Assembly (NCBI GenBank): GCA_004195435.1
Contig: PSPM01000015.1
Coordinates: 1 to 6,957, forward strand
From: Candidatus Parvarchaeota archaeon
Lineage (GTDB): Archaea > Nanobdellota > Nanobdellia > Pacearchaeales > GW2011-AR1
Length of the DNA stretch: 6,957 nt
Direction of reading: 5' to 3'
In this document: in pieces, positions 1 through 5,824 of the stretch
Layout: each line of letters opens with the position of its first letter
Numbering within the stretch: position 1 is the stretch's first letter
The notes under the pieces: generated by a model
The model's input: the letters and a program-made list of their open reading frames with translations, nothing else
What the model was told of the DNA's origin: nothing
Database searches by the model: none
Program-made: the position numbers and the translations under genes

Positions 1-1
1 A

Positions 2-1384
2 TTACAATTTCTTGAAAAAAAGAAAATATTGAAAATAATTCAAAAAAGGAAAAGGATTATCGAACTTGGAACAAATGGAATTTACTATAAAAAATTAAAT
101 CTTCCAGAAAGAAGATTACTTATTTTATTAGAAAAAAAGAATCATCTTCCGCTTATGGATGCAAAAAAAGAATCTAAATTAACAGATAACGAATTTAAAG
201 TATCCCTGGGTATTTTGAAAAAAAAAGCCCTTATTAAATTGTCAAATGGAAAACTATCTGTCATGGCTCATAAAGAAGAAATAGTAAAAAAATTCTTAGA
301 AGAAAAATTATTGGAATCTTTACCTAAAGAAGAAGAAAAACTTGAACCGGAAGAAAAACTTGCTTTTGAAAATCTTCAAAAAAGAAAAGATATAATAAAA
401 GTTGAAGAAGAGAAAAAGATTAGATTTGAATTAACTGATTTAGGGAAAAAACTAGCTGGAAAAGAAATAAAAATAGATCTTTTAGAAGAAGTAACTTCAG
501 AAATGATAAAAAGCGGAACAAAAAATAAATCTTTTAGAAAATATAATGTAAATGATCATGTTTCTGCAATTAATGGTGGAAGAAAACATTTCGTTAATCA
601 ATCCATAGAATACGTAAAAGAAATATGGAAAGATTTAGGATTTAAAGAAATGACTGGAAATATGGTTGAAACTTCCTTTTGGGATTTTGACGCGTTATTT
701 CAACCTCAAGATCATCCGGCAAGAGATATGCAAGATACATTTTATCTTAAAAATAAAAAAGAAAATATACTTCAAAAAAAAGAATTAATTGAGGCTGTTA
801 AAAAATCTCACGAAGAGGGAGTTGCAGGAAGCAAAGGATGGAAATACAAATGGTCAGAAGAAGAATCAAAAAAATTACTTCTAAGAACACATACAACAAA
901 TTTATCTGCAAGGACATTAGCAAGCCTAAAAAAAGAACAAATACCTGCAAAATTCTTTGCAGTTGGAAAAGTTTTTAGAAATGAAACAATAGATTGGTCT
1001 CATGGAACAGAATTTTATCAAACTGAAGGAATTGTAATAGATCCTAAAGTAACTTTTAGACATCTTCTAGGATATCTAAAGGAATTTTATAAGAAAATGG
1101 GATTTGAAAAAATAAGATTTAGGCCAGGTTATTTTCCATATACTGAACCTTCAGTAGAAATAGATATATTTCATCCAGAAAGAAAGAAATGGTTAGAGCT
1201 TGGAGGTGCTGGAATATTCAGGCCAGAGGTAACAGTTCCTTTATTAGGAAAAAATATTCCAGTATTAGCTTGGGGGCAAGGACTTGATAGGATAATAACA
1301 GATTATTACAAAATAAAAGATCTTAGGGAAATGTATTCCAATGATTTGAAAGAATTAAGAGAAAGGAGAGTTTGGATAAAATAA
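2..1384 (+). CDS. pheS: Phenylalanyl-tRNA synthetase alpha subunit, archaeal type (5'-truncated by window edge)
   Basis: Catalytic subunit of cytosolic PheRS, an (alpha-beta)2 class II synthetase that charges tRNA-Phe with phenylalanine. Counting from the TTG at base 29 as residue 1, winged-helix segments of the archaeal/eukaryotic N-terminal region run to about residue 150, including LPERRLL at 25-31. The catalytic core carries FDALFQPQDHPARDMQD (220-236), motif 2 FRNETIDWSHGTEF (316-329), a Gly-rich LELGGAGIFRPEV (389-401) and motif 3 GQGLDRI (416-422) with its arginine. The frame stays open to the left edge, and the residues before base 29 continue the first winged helix. The real start therefore lies outside the window, roughly 40 residues away judging by the usual family length near 500; TTG 29 is probably not the start. 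The stop is one base before pheT, so the two are surely co-transcribed. All signature residues are present and I see no damage. Confidence 0.96.
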   Translation, partial: LQFLEKKKILKIIQKRKRIIELGTNGIYYKKLNLPERRLLILLEKKNHLPLMDAKKESKLTDNEFKVSLGILKKKALIKLSNGKLSVMAHKEEIVKKFLEEKLLESLPKEEEKLEPEEKLAFENLQKRKDIIKVEEEKKIRFELTDLGKKLAGKEIKIDLLEEVTSEMIKSGTKNKSFRKYNVNDHVSAINGGRKHFVNQSIEYVKEIWKDLGFKEMTGNMVETSFWDFDALFQPQDHPARDMQDTFYLKNKKENILQKKELIEAVKKSHEEGVAGSKGWKYKWSEEESKKLLLRTHTTNLSARTLASLKKEQIPAKFFAVGKVFRNETIDWSHGTEFYQTEGIVIDPKVTFRHLLGYLKEFYKKMGFEKIRFRPGYFPYTEPSVEIDIFHPERKKWLELGGAGIFRPEVTVPLLGKNIPVLAWGQGLDRIITDYYKIKDLREMYSNDLKELRERRVWIK

Positions 1385-1385
1385 A

Positions 1386-3020
1386 ATGGCAATAGTAAAA
1401 TTTCCCAAAAAAGAATTAGAAAAACATTTTAAAATAGATGGAAAAATGCTTGATAGGATAAGCATGTTTGGATGTCCATCAGAATTTTCTGGAGAAGATA
1501 TAGAAGTAGAAATATTCCCAAATCGTCCAGATCTAATTTCTATGCAAGGATTTATTAGAGCAATAGAAGCATTTGAAGGAAAAAATACTGGAATTAAAAA
1601 GTATAATGTACAAAAACCAGAAAAAAATTATAAAGTAAAAATAGATTCTTCAGTAAAAAATATAAGGCCTTATACAACATGTGCGATAATTAAGGGATTA
1701 AAATTAGATGATGAAAAAATTAAAGAAATAGTTAATTTTCAAGAGAAAATACATTCAACTCTTGGAAGAAATAGAAAAAAACTAGCCATCGGAATTTATC
1801 CTTTAGAAAAAATAAATCTTCCAATAAAATATGAAGCAAGAAAACCTGAAAATATAAAATTTACTCCGCTAGGTTTCTCAAGAGAAATGAATGCTGCACA
1901 AATTCTAAGAGCTACTCAAGTTGGAAGAGAATATTCACACCTATTAAAAGAAAAAGAAAAATATCCTGTGTTTGTAGATGCAAATTCTAAAATAATGTCT
2001 TTGCCACCAATAATTAATAGTGATGAAACTGGAAAAATTACAAAAGATACTAAAAATATTTTTATTGAATGTTCAGGATCGGATCTTAATATATTGAATA
2101 AGACATTAAACATACTTGTAACCTCTTTAGCAGAAATGGGTGGAAAAATATTTTCAATGAAATTAGAATATGGGAAAAATATAATTACTCCGAACCTAGA
2201 TTCTGAAAAAATAAAAATATCTATTGAAAATGTGAATAAAATACTTGGTTTAGACTTAAAAGAAAAAGATATTTCTAAACTTCTAGAAAAAATGGGGATG
2301 GACTATAATCATGGGCAAGTAGAAGTTCCTGCTTGGAGAACTGATATTTTACATGAGGTAGACATTATAGAAGACATAGCAATAGCTTTTGGTTATGAAA
2401 ACCTAGTTCCTGAAATTCCTTCACTTTCAACAACTGGAGAAGAATCAAATGAAAGTAAATTGAAAAGAAAAATCTCAGATCTTCTTATAGGTCTTCAATT
2501 TATAGAAGTATCAAGTTATCATATGATAAAAAAAGAAGAGGCAAAAAAAATGAAAATAAAATCCAAAATAGAAGTAGAAAATTCAAAAACAGATTATAAA
2601 TTCCTTAGACCAAATTTATTAATTCCCATATTGAGAACATTATCGGGAAATAAAGACAATGAATATCCTCAAAAAATATTTGAGATTGGAAAAGTCTTTA
2701 ATGAAGAAAAAAATAAAGGGAATAACATTATAGAATCAGAAAAATTAGTAATTGGACTAACTCCTGGAAACTTTACAGAAATTAAACAAATATTAGAATA
2801 TTTGGACAGATCATTAAATCTGAATTTTGAACTATCAGAAGCTAAAGCTGAAGGGTTAATTGAAGGAAGGACTGGCAAAATAATGTTAGAAAAAAAAGAA
2901 ATCGGTTATTTTGGAGAAATGCACCCAGAATACCTAAAAAAATGGAATCTGAAAATGCCTTTGGCAATATTAGAAATAAAATTGGAAGAAATATTCTATA
3001 GATTATCTAATTATAATTAG
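1386..3020 (+). CDS. pheT: Phenylalanyl-tRNA synthetase beta subunit, archaeal type
   Basis: Non-catalytic, tRNA-binding and editing subunit of PheRS. The 544 aa match the short archaeal form (about 550 aa); it lacks the OB-fold and anticodon-binding extensions of the roughly 800-aa bacterial subunit. Visible order: N-terminal B1-like domain with FPNRPDL (44-50); B3/4 editing domain about 90-260 with GREYSHLL (180-187) and SLPPIINSDETGK (205-217), the region that in this family hydrolyses Tyr-tRNA-Phe; B5 domain about 275-345 ending in PAWRTDILHEVDIIEDIA (315-332) and FGYENL; catalytic-like domain from about 350 with FEIGKVF (432-438) and GYFGEMHPEYL (507-517). ATG 1386 lies one base after the pheS stop. 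The nearest purine-rich site, AAGGAGAG at 1363-1370, is about 15 nt away, long for a Shine-Dalgarno, so coupling to pheS translation is likely. The last 14 bases overlap the convergent gene's 3' end. Confidence 0.97.
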   Translation: MAIVKFPKKELEKHFKIDGKMLDRISMFGCPSEFSGEDIEVEIFPNRPDLISMQGFIRAIEAFEGKNTGIKKYNVQKPEKNYKVKIDSSVKNIRPYTTCAIIKGLKLDDEKIKEIVNFQEKIHSTLGRNRKKLAIGIYPLEKINLPIKYEARKPENIKFTPLGFSREMNAAQILRATQVGREYSHLLKEKEKYPVFVDANSKIMSLPPIINSDETGKITKDTKNIFIECSGSDLNILNKTLNILVTSLAEMGGKIFSMKLEYGKNIITPNLDSEKIKISIENVNKILGLDLKEKDISKLLEKMGMDYNHGQVEVPAWRTDILHEVDIIEDIAIAFGYENLVPEIPSLSTTGEESNESKLKRKISDLLIGLQFIEVSSYHMIKKEEAKKMKIKSKIEVENSKTDYKFLRPNLLIPILRTLSGNKDNEYPQKIFEIGKVFNEEKNKGNNIIESEKLVIGLTPGNFTEIKQILEYLDRSLNLNFELSEAKAEGLIEGRTGKIMLEKKEIGYFGEMHPEYLKKWNLKMPLAILEIKLEEIFYRLSNYN

Positions 3021-3021
3021 A
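3006..3021. repeat. 16-bp perfect palindrome holding both convergent stop codons
   Basis: TCTAATTATAATTAGA reads the same on both strands. The plus strand uses it for Ser-Asn-Tyr-Asn-TAG (end of pheT), the minus strand for Ser-Asn-Tyr-Asn-TAG (end of the coiled-coil gene). Both proteins thus end in the same four residues, and the genes overlap by 14 bp tail to tail. Confidence 0.9.
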
Positions 3022-3357
3022 AAAATTTTCTGAGGAATTATTATCATTTTTTGAAGATAAGGATAAATATAAGAGGTTAAGAGATTCCTTAGAATTTTTA
3101 GCAATTCTTATTTTTTTTTCAATATTAACTTCTTCAAAGGGAGTTAAAGATAATTCTTTATAAGAATTTAACAAATTAGTATAACTTTCAAGTTCAGTAA
3201 TATATTCTGATAAAAATTTGAAATCTCCGGATTGAAAAAAATCATCGTCTGATTTCTCCTCAAATTTTTTGTTATAATGATTTAGAGAGCTCTCTAAATT
3301 ATTGATTTCTTTTCTCATATTTTCTTTAAATTTTCCATTATCTTCAAAACTATTCAT
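3007..3357 (-). CDS. Hypothetical 116-aa coiled-coil protein
   Basis: I do not recognise a family. The product is small, highly charged and rich in Glu, Lys, Asn and Ser, with no signal peptide or membrane segment, so it is probably cytosolic. Two stretches have heptad-like spacing of hydrophobic residues, about residues 14-32 and 48-70 (around INNLESSLNHY and SEYITELESYTNLLNSY), suggesting a helical hairpin or dimeric coiled coil. The C-terminus (about 98-116) is a Ser/Asn-rich tail. The start is ATG 3357 without a Shine-Dalgarno; a weak TATA-like element about 26 bp before it would give a leaderless mRNA. It is convergent with pheT and divergent from the glycosyltransferase. The continuous frame, AT-rich codon use like its neighbours and coiled-coil pattern favour a real gene; the lack of a known family keeps this below certainty. 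Confidence 0.7.
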   Translation of the reverse strand: MNSFEDNGKFKENMRKEINNLESSLNHYNKKFEEKSDDDFFQSGDFKFLSEYITELESYTNLLNSYKELSLTPFEEVNIEKKIRIAKNSKESLNLLYLSLSSKNDNNSSENFSNYN

Positions 3358-3378
3358 GTTATTACTAAAGAATGATAA

Positions 3379-3390
3379 GTTAAATATCTT
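3379..3390 (-). promoter_or_regulatory. Weak TATA-like element before the coiled-coil gene
   Basis: On the minus strand AAGATATTTAAC is centred about 26 bp before ATG 3357, where an archaeal TATA box for a leaderless transcript would sit. The match to TTTAWATA is poor. The stronger TATATATA at 3418-3428 reads well in both directions and could serve this gene instead, with a leader of about 35 nt. Confidence 0.35.
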
Positions 3391-3410
3391 TCTATTTTCA
3401 CATAATTATC

Positions 3411-3428
3411 AAAAAGATTTATATATAA
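3411..3428 (+). promoter_or_regulatory. BRE/TATA promoter of the glycosyltransferase gene
   Basis: AAAAAGA followed by TTTATATATA fits an archaeal BRE plus TATA box. The TTTATATA core (3418-3425) is centred about 25 bp before the A of ATG 3447, so transcription should begin at or within a few bases of the start codon. There is no Shine-Dalgarno before that ATG, which agrees with a leaderless mRNA. Confidence 0.7.
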
Positions 3429-3446
3429 TGCAAAAGAAAAAAATCT

Positions 3447-4619
3447 ATGTCTAGAAAAAAATTGAATTTAGCGATTTTAGGAAGTGCTACACTTCCAATT
3501 CCACCATTTAATGGATATGGTGGAACTCAAAGAGGAATATACGATTTAATATCTCATCTTAATGGGAAAGGGCATGAAATTCATCTATTTGGTCCAGGAG
3601 ATAGTGATGTAAAAAATTTAGAAAATATTATCTTACATGCTCCAGTAAAAAATTCAATTTGGATTCCTGAAAACAAACTTCCAGTAGAAATTAAAACAAA
3701 AGAGGAGAAAAGACATTATGAAGAATCAATAGACCTTTTGAAAAAAATTGATTTAGAAAAAAAATTAGATGTTATAAATATAAGGACAGATAACAGCGAA
3801 ACAATAAAAAAAGTAGTTGAAAATTTTGGAAAGGAAAGAATTATTTATAGTTTGCATAATGTTAAAAATTTAGAAAGAGTTGAACTAATAAAAGAATTAG
3901 GAGTGCAATGTATTGCTCATTGTAGAAACCATAGAAAGGAGTATAAAGATCTTCAGAATATATCTACTATAATATATGGAGTAAATGTAGAAAACTATCC
4001 ATATTCTGGAAAAACTTTGATGCAGACGGAAGAAAAACCAAAATTAGATCTTCTGAAAAAATTGAAAAAATTGAAAAAAGATTATTTAATTAACATTGGA
4101 GGAATTGGTAAGCACAAAGGACAAAAAACTTGTATAAGGTTGGCATTAGAAACAAACAATAATCTGATAATTGCTGGAGAACCGCAAGACAGAAAAAAAG
4201 ATGATAACGGTAGATATTTTCAAGAAAATATAATTCCAAAAGTAGATAATAATCAAATATTTTATTTTGGGAATGCTAATGAAGAAGAAAAAAAAGAATT
4301 GTTAAGATATTCTAAAGGATTTTTATTTCCTTCTGGATTTGAAGATACTACGTGGAGCGAACCTTTTGGGAGAGCTCCAGTTGAAGCATTAAGTTGTGGA
4401 ACTCCAGTAATTGCATTCAGAAAAGGATCTACTTCAGAAATTATTTTTAACGGATTTAATGGATATTTATTCGATTCCATAGAAGAAGCGAAAGAAAAAA
4501 TAAACAGTCTAGATAATATCAGTAGAAATGATTGCAGAAGAACAGCTTTCAAAAAATTCAACAGTAAAAGAGTTGCTGATGAATATGAAAAAATATTCTA
4601 TGAAACAATAAAAAAATAA
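3447..4619 (+). CDS. GT4-family glycosyltransferase (GT-B fold)
   Basis: A 390-aa retaining glycosyltransferase of the GT4 type, expected to move a sugar from a nucleotide-sugar donor to a lipid, glycan or protein acceptor at the cytosolic face of the membrane; donor and acceptor cannot be read from sequence. The N-terminal Rossmann domain has the Gly-rich GYGGTQRG (23-30) followed by GHEIHLFGPGDS (42-53). A linker with IIYGVN (175-180) leads to the donor-binding domain: INIGGIGKHKGQ (215-226) with the basic pair K222/K224, and SEPFGRAPVEALSCGTPV (304-321) holding the E-x7-E pair E305/E313 that contacts the donor in this family, then GFNGYLF (336-342). No signal peptide or membrane segment, typical of peripheral GT-B enzymes. 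It stands alone, with its own promoter, rather than inside a polysaccharide cluster. Length is normal (350-400) and motifs are intact. The start is fixed by the first Rossmann strand and the promoter spacing. Confidence 0.92.
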   Translation: MSRKKLNLAILGSATLPIPPFNGYGGTQRGIYDLISHLNGKGHEIHLFGPGDSDVKNLENIILHAPVKNSIWIPENKLPVEIKTKEEKRHYEESIDLLKKIDLEKKLDVINIRTDNSETIKKVVENFGKERIIYSLHNVKNLERVELIKELGVQCIAHCRNHRKEYKDLQNISTIIYGVNVENYPYSGKTLMQTEEKPKLDLLKKLKKLKKDYLINIGGIGKHKGQKTCIRLALETNNNLIIAGEPQDRKKDDNGRYFQENIIPKVDNNQIFYFGNANEEEKKELLRYSKGFLFPSGFEDTTWSEPFGRAPVEALSCGTPVIAFRKGSTSEIIFNGFNGYLFDSIEEAKEKINSLDNISRNDCRRTAFKKFNSKRVADEYEKIFYETIKK

Positions 4620-4630
4620 AAAAATAAAAA
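4610..4630 (-). terminator. T-rich terminator of the RRM gene
   Basis: Read on the minus strand this is T5-A-T7-A-T7, starting 12 bases after the stop of the RRM gene. Archaeal polymerase terminates on such U-tracts without a hairpin. It overlaps the last codons and stop of the convergent glycosyltransferase, whose Lys-Lys end is written in the complementary A-tract. On the plus strand only a short T5 (4633-4637) follows the glycosyltransferase. Confidence 0.6.
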
Positions 4631-4642
4631 GATTTTTAGCAA

Positions 4643-5041
4643 TTAGTTAGATTCAGATTCATTACTATTTTCAGATTCTTTAGATTCAGATTCATTACTA
4701 TCTTCAGATTCTTTAGATTCAGATTCTTTAGATTCAGATTCATTACTATCTTCAGATTCTTTAAATTCAGATCCTCTATTTGTAGAATCTTCATCTCTAG
4801 GTCTTGCTTCGTTAACTTTCAAAGCTCTTCCATCAATTTCTTTGCCATCCATTTCCGCTACAGCTTTGTTTGCAGACGCTTCGTCAGCATATGTAACAAA
4901 ACCAAATCCTTTAGATCTTCCACTAAATTTGTCAGAAACAACTACTGCGTCAACTATTTCTCCGTGTGGAGAAAAAAGTTCAACCAAATCATCGTGACCT
5001 ACTCTGAAAGGTAAATTACCTACATAAATTCTAGTACCCAT
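4643..5041 (-). CDS. RRM-domain RNA-binding protein with Ser/Glu repeat tail
   Basis: A 132-aa single-RRM protein that should bind single-stranded RNA. Residues 1-82 form a complete RRM: RNP2 is IYVGNL (5-10), RNP1 is KGFGFVTY (44-51) with both aromatic positions filled, and the domain closes with DGRALKVNEARPR (70-82), a signature I associate with small bacterial RRM proteins (cyanobacterial Rbp type). Residues 90-132 are a disordered, strongly acidic tail of Ser, Glu, Asn and Lys built from an 11-residue repeat, where bacterial relatives usually have a Gly-rich tail. RRMs are uncommon in Archaea. This gene also has an unusually strong Shine-Dalgarno and a more mixed codon use in its RRM part than pheST, which together suggest transfer from bacteria. 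ATG 5041 is fixed by the Shine-Dalgarno and by the domain beginning directly after it. Plausible roles are RNA chaperone or stress/cold response, but none is shown. Confidence 0.93.
   Translation of the reverse strand: MGTRIYVGNLPFRVGHDDLVELFSPHGEIVDAVVVSDKFSGRSKGFGFVTYADEASANKAVAEMDGKEIDGRALKVNEARPRDEDSTNRGSEFKESEDSNESESKESESKESEDSNESESKESENSNESESN
4646..4756 (-). repeat. 33-bp tandem coding repeat (Ser/Glu tail of the RRM protein)
   Basis: Residues 96-132 read as SEDSNESESKE, a partial SESKE, SEDSNESESKE again, then SENSNESESN. At the DNA level the 33-bp unit is nearly identical between copies, including synonymous positions, with one 15-bp partial copy inserted and a diverged last copy. 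Such low divergence points to recent expansion by slippage or unequal recombination, always in multiples of three. Confidence 0.88.
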
Positions 5042-5049
5042 TATTATAC

Positions 5050-5058
5050 TTCCTCCTT
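5050..5058 (-). promoter_or_regulatory. Strong Shine-Dalgarno site of the RRM gene
   Basis: AAGGAGGAA on the minus strand, with the GGAGG core ending 10 nt before ATG 5041. It is the only near-perfect Shine-Dalgarno at a usable distance in the window and confirms the start. Confidence 0.85.
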
Positions 5059-5067
5059 ATACCTTTT

Positions 5068-5083
5068 TCACACTTCTGTGTAA
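5068..5083 (-). promoter_or_regulatory. Small hairpin in the predicted 5' UTR of the RRM mRNA
   Basis: The minus-strand RNA reads ACAC-AGAA-GUGU (5081-5070), with UU/AA able to pair outside one mismatch. From the TATA position (5103-5111) the transcript should start near 5081, placing this hairpin at the very 5' end of a leader of about 40 nt. It could stabilise the mRNA or be a binding site for the protein itself; equally it may be a small chance stem. Confidence 0.3.
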
Positions 5084-5102
5084 ACTCATAACTATTAATC
5101 CA

Positions 5103-5111
5103 TTTATAAAA
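5103..5111 (-). promoter_or_regulatory. TATA box of the RRM gene
   Basis: TTTTATAAA on the minus strand, between the tRNA gene and the RRM gene. A start 25-27 bp downstream gives a leader of about 40 nt carrying the Shine-Dalgarno, in contrast to the apparently leaderless neighbours. The site lies 14 bases past the 3' end of tRNA-Thr, so the two genes can be transcribed separately. Confidence 0.55.
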
Positions 5112-5124
5112 TTATCTATTCCAA

Positions 5125-5227
5125 AGCCTCTACCGGGACTCGAACCCGGGACCTCGTCATTTTTGACAATCAACGTTAATTAAAAGCTACCAATGACGCA
5201 CTCTAACCTGAACTGAGCTATAGAGGC
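5125..5227 (-). tRNA. tRNA-Thr(GGU) with a 27-nt intron
   Basis: The cloverleaf folds fully: acceptor GCCUCUA/UAGAGGC, D stem GCUC/GAGU (last pair G-U) with GG in the loop, anticodon stem CGUCA/UGACG, a 5-nt variable region and T stem CCGGG/CCCGG with loop UUCGAGU. After intron removal the anticodon loop is UUGGUAA, giving anticodon GGU, which reads threonine codons ACU and ACC. Discriminator U73 and the G1-C72 and C2-G71 pairs agree with archaeal tRNA-Thr. CCA is not encoded (UUGG follows), so it must be added by CCA-adding enzyme. Exons are 5188-5227 and 5125-5160. The mature 5' end is about 27 bp from a TATA-like element, so little or no 5' leader may be made. Confidence 0.95.
5161..5187 (-). 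other. tRNA-Thr intron at position 37/38
   Basis: 27 nt between A37 and A38, the canonical archaeal site, removed by the tRNA splicing endonuclease. The central 4-bp helix of the bulge-helix-bulge forms from loop bases UUGG (32-35) and intron bases UCAA (22-25 of the intron), with U36-A37-G1 as one 3-nt bulge and the last two intron bases plus A38 as the other. The inner helix is irregular: one C2-G21 pair, four unpaired U, then AAUU/GAUU around an AACGUU loop. Because the last intron base and base 37 are both A, the exact cut may shift by one without changing the product. Confidence 0.85.
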
Positions 5228-5250
5228 ATAAAATCTCTAAAAAATAATAA

Positions 5251-5263
5251 TATAAAAATATAT
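5251..5263 (-). promoter_or_regulatory. TATA-like promoter of tRNA-Thr
   Basis: The minus strand reads ATATATTTTTATA. The TTTTATA part (5257-5251) is centred about 27 bp from the mature tRNA 5' end. The same 36-bp gap must also end transcription of the upstream small-protein gene; a T6 run (minus strand, 5239-5244) could serve, but then lies inside the tRNA promoter zone. Confidence 0.55.
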
Positions 5264-5491
5264 CTAACTTTCAGGAATAATCAATTTTTCATTTGTATCT
5301 GGTAGCCATTCAGTTTTTAGAATGTAATTTAAAAAAAATCCTGCATGTTCTTGTAAATTTGAAAGCCAATATGAATAAGAATTTAGGAATGTCTCTCTAT
5401 TTTCTTCATCTTTCAATGCTAATTCTCCATTACTAACTATAAGTAAAGCCCCCATAAATAAAATTTTTAACAAAATCATAGTTATTTTCAT
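5264..5491 (-). CDS. Small single-pass membrane protein, 75 aa
   Basis: Unknown family. Residues 4-20 (MILLKILFMGALLIVSN) form one membrane helix or signal anchor; residues 21-36 are polar and acidic; residues 37-62 have spaced aromatics (SYSYWL, GFFLNYI) and could lie on the membrane surface or form a second helix. The layout of one helix, a polar linker, then a Tyr/Trp helix resembles the second half of the two proteins encoded just upstream, so it may be a relative that lost the first helix; identity is too low to be sure. ATG 5491 directly abuts the previous stop (TAAATG), so translation is probably coupled and the two genes form one transcript. M5 is an alternative start. The stop is TAG 5266-5264. 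Confidence 0.65.
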   Translation of the reverse strand: MKITMILLKILFMGALLIVSNGELALKDEENRETFLNSYSYWLSNLQEHAGFFLNYILKTEWLPDTNEKLIIPES

Positions 5492-5785
5492 TTATTCTTC
5501 TATTTCCTCAGTTGAATCAATATTGAAAAGATCTCCTGTAATTTCTGGGACTTCCTTAATGAATTTTGTAAACCAAGAAAGATATACTTTTGTAGCTGAT
5601 AAAAATCCATCATAACTATTAATATTTAGTTCATTTTCTTTTGAAACTGCAACAAAGGTGAATATGGAAAAAATAAGCATGAAAGCAATCCCATAAGTCC
5701 ATAGATTTCCAAATCTAACTCCAGTAGTTTTGTATAAAACTACCATAGATAAAAAAATCACTAGTATTACTATTAACAACCCCAT
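5492..5785 (-). CDS. Two-helix small membrane protein, 97 aa (paralog B)
   Basis: Family not recognised. Helix 1 is about residues 2-18, helix 2 about 31-48, followed by a polar linker, an amphipathic segment with YDGFLSATKVYLSWFTKF (58-75) and an acidic tail (EEIEE). It aligns along its length with the 90-aa product of the next gene upstream: both share TG-x-GNLWT after helix 1, IF-x-F and VS at the end of helix 2, LN then DG-x-L, K-x-Y-x-x-W, and a late TG. The start ATG 5785 has no Shine-Dalgarno but lies 25-33 bp from a good TATA box, which suggests a leaderless mRNA. It ends where the 75-aa gene begins. Possible roles such as a membrane complex subunit or helper are guesses; no catalytic or metal-binding residue is evident. 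Confidence 0.8.
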   Translation of the reverse strand: MGLLIVILVIFLSMVVLYKTTGVRFGNLWTYGIAFMLIFSIFTFVAVSKENELNINSYDGFLSATKVYLSWFTKFIKEVPEITGDLFNIDSTEEIEE

Positions 5786-5807
5786 TTTATATCATTGAAA
5801 GGATCTT

Positions 5808-5822
5808 AGTTTATAAATATCT
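5808..5822 (-). promoter_or_regulatory. BRE/TATA promoter of paralog B
   Basis: AAAGATATTTATAAA on the minus strand resembles the AAAAAGA-TTTATATA promoter of the glycosyltransferase. The ATTTATAAA box (5818-5810) is centred about 29 bp from ATG 5785, so at most a few leader bases are expected. It sits in the 39-bp gap after the stop of paralog A, so each copy can have its own promoter. Confidence 0.6.
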
Positions 5823-5824
5823 TT

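Noticed and set aside
29..31. TTG as the true start of pheS
   Set aside because: The frame is open to the left edge, and the residues before it continue the first winged helix expected ahead of LPERRLL, so the gene is cut by the window.
3111..3119. T9 run as terminator of pheST
   Set aside because: It lies about 90 bp past the pheT stop and is explained by Lys codons of the opposite-strand gene. It may act in vivo, but nothing here separates that from coding.
1916..4561. Minus-strand open frames inside pheT and the glycosyltransferase
   Set aside because: They are shadows of strongly conserved plus-strand enzymes.
4646..4756. CRISPR-like direct repeats
   Set aside because: The repeats are adjacent without spacers, keep a protein frame and encode the Ser/Glu tail of the RRM protein.
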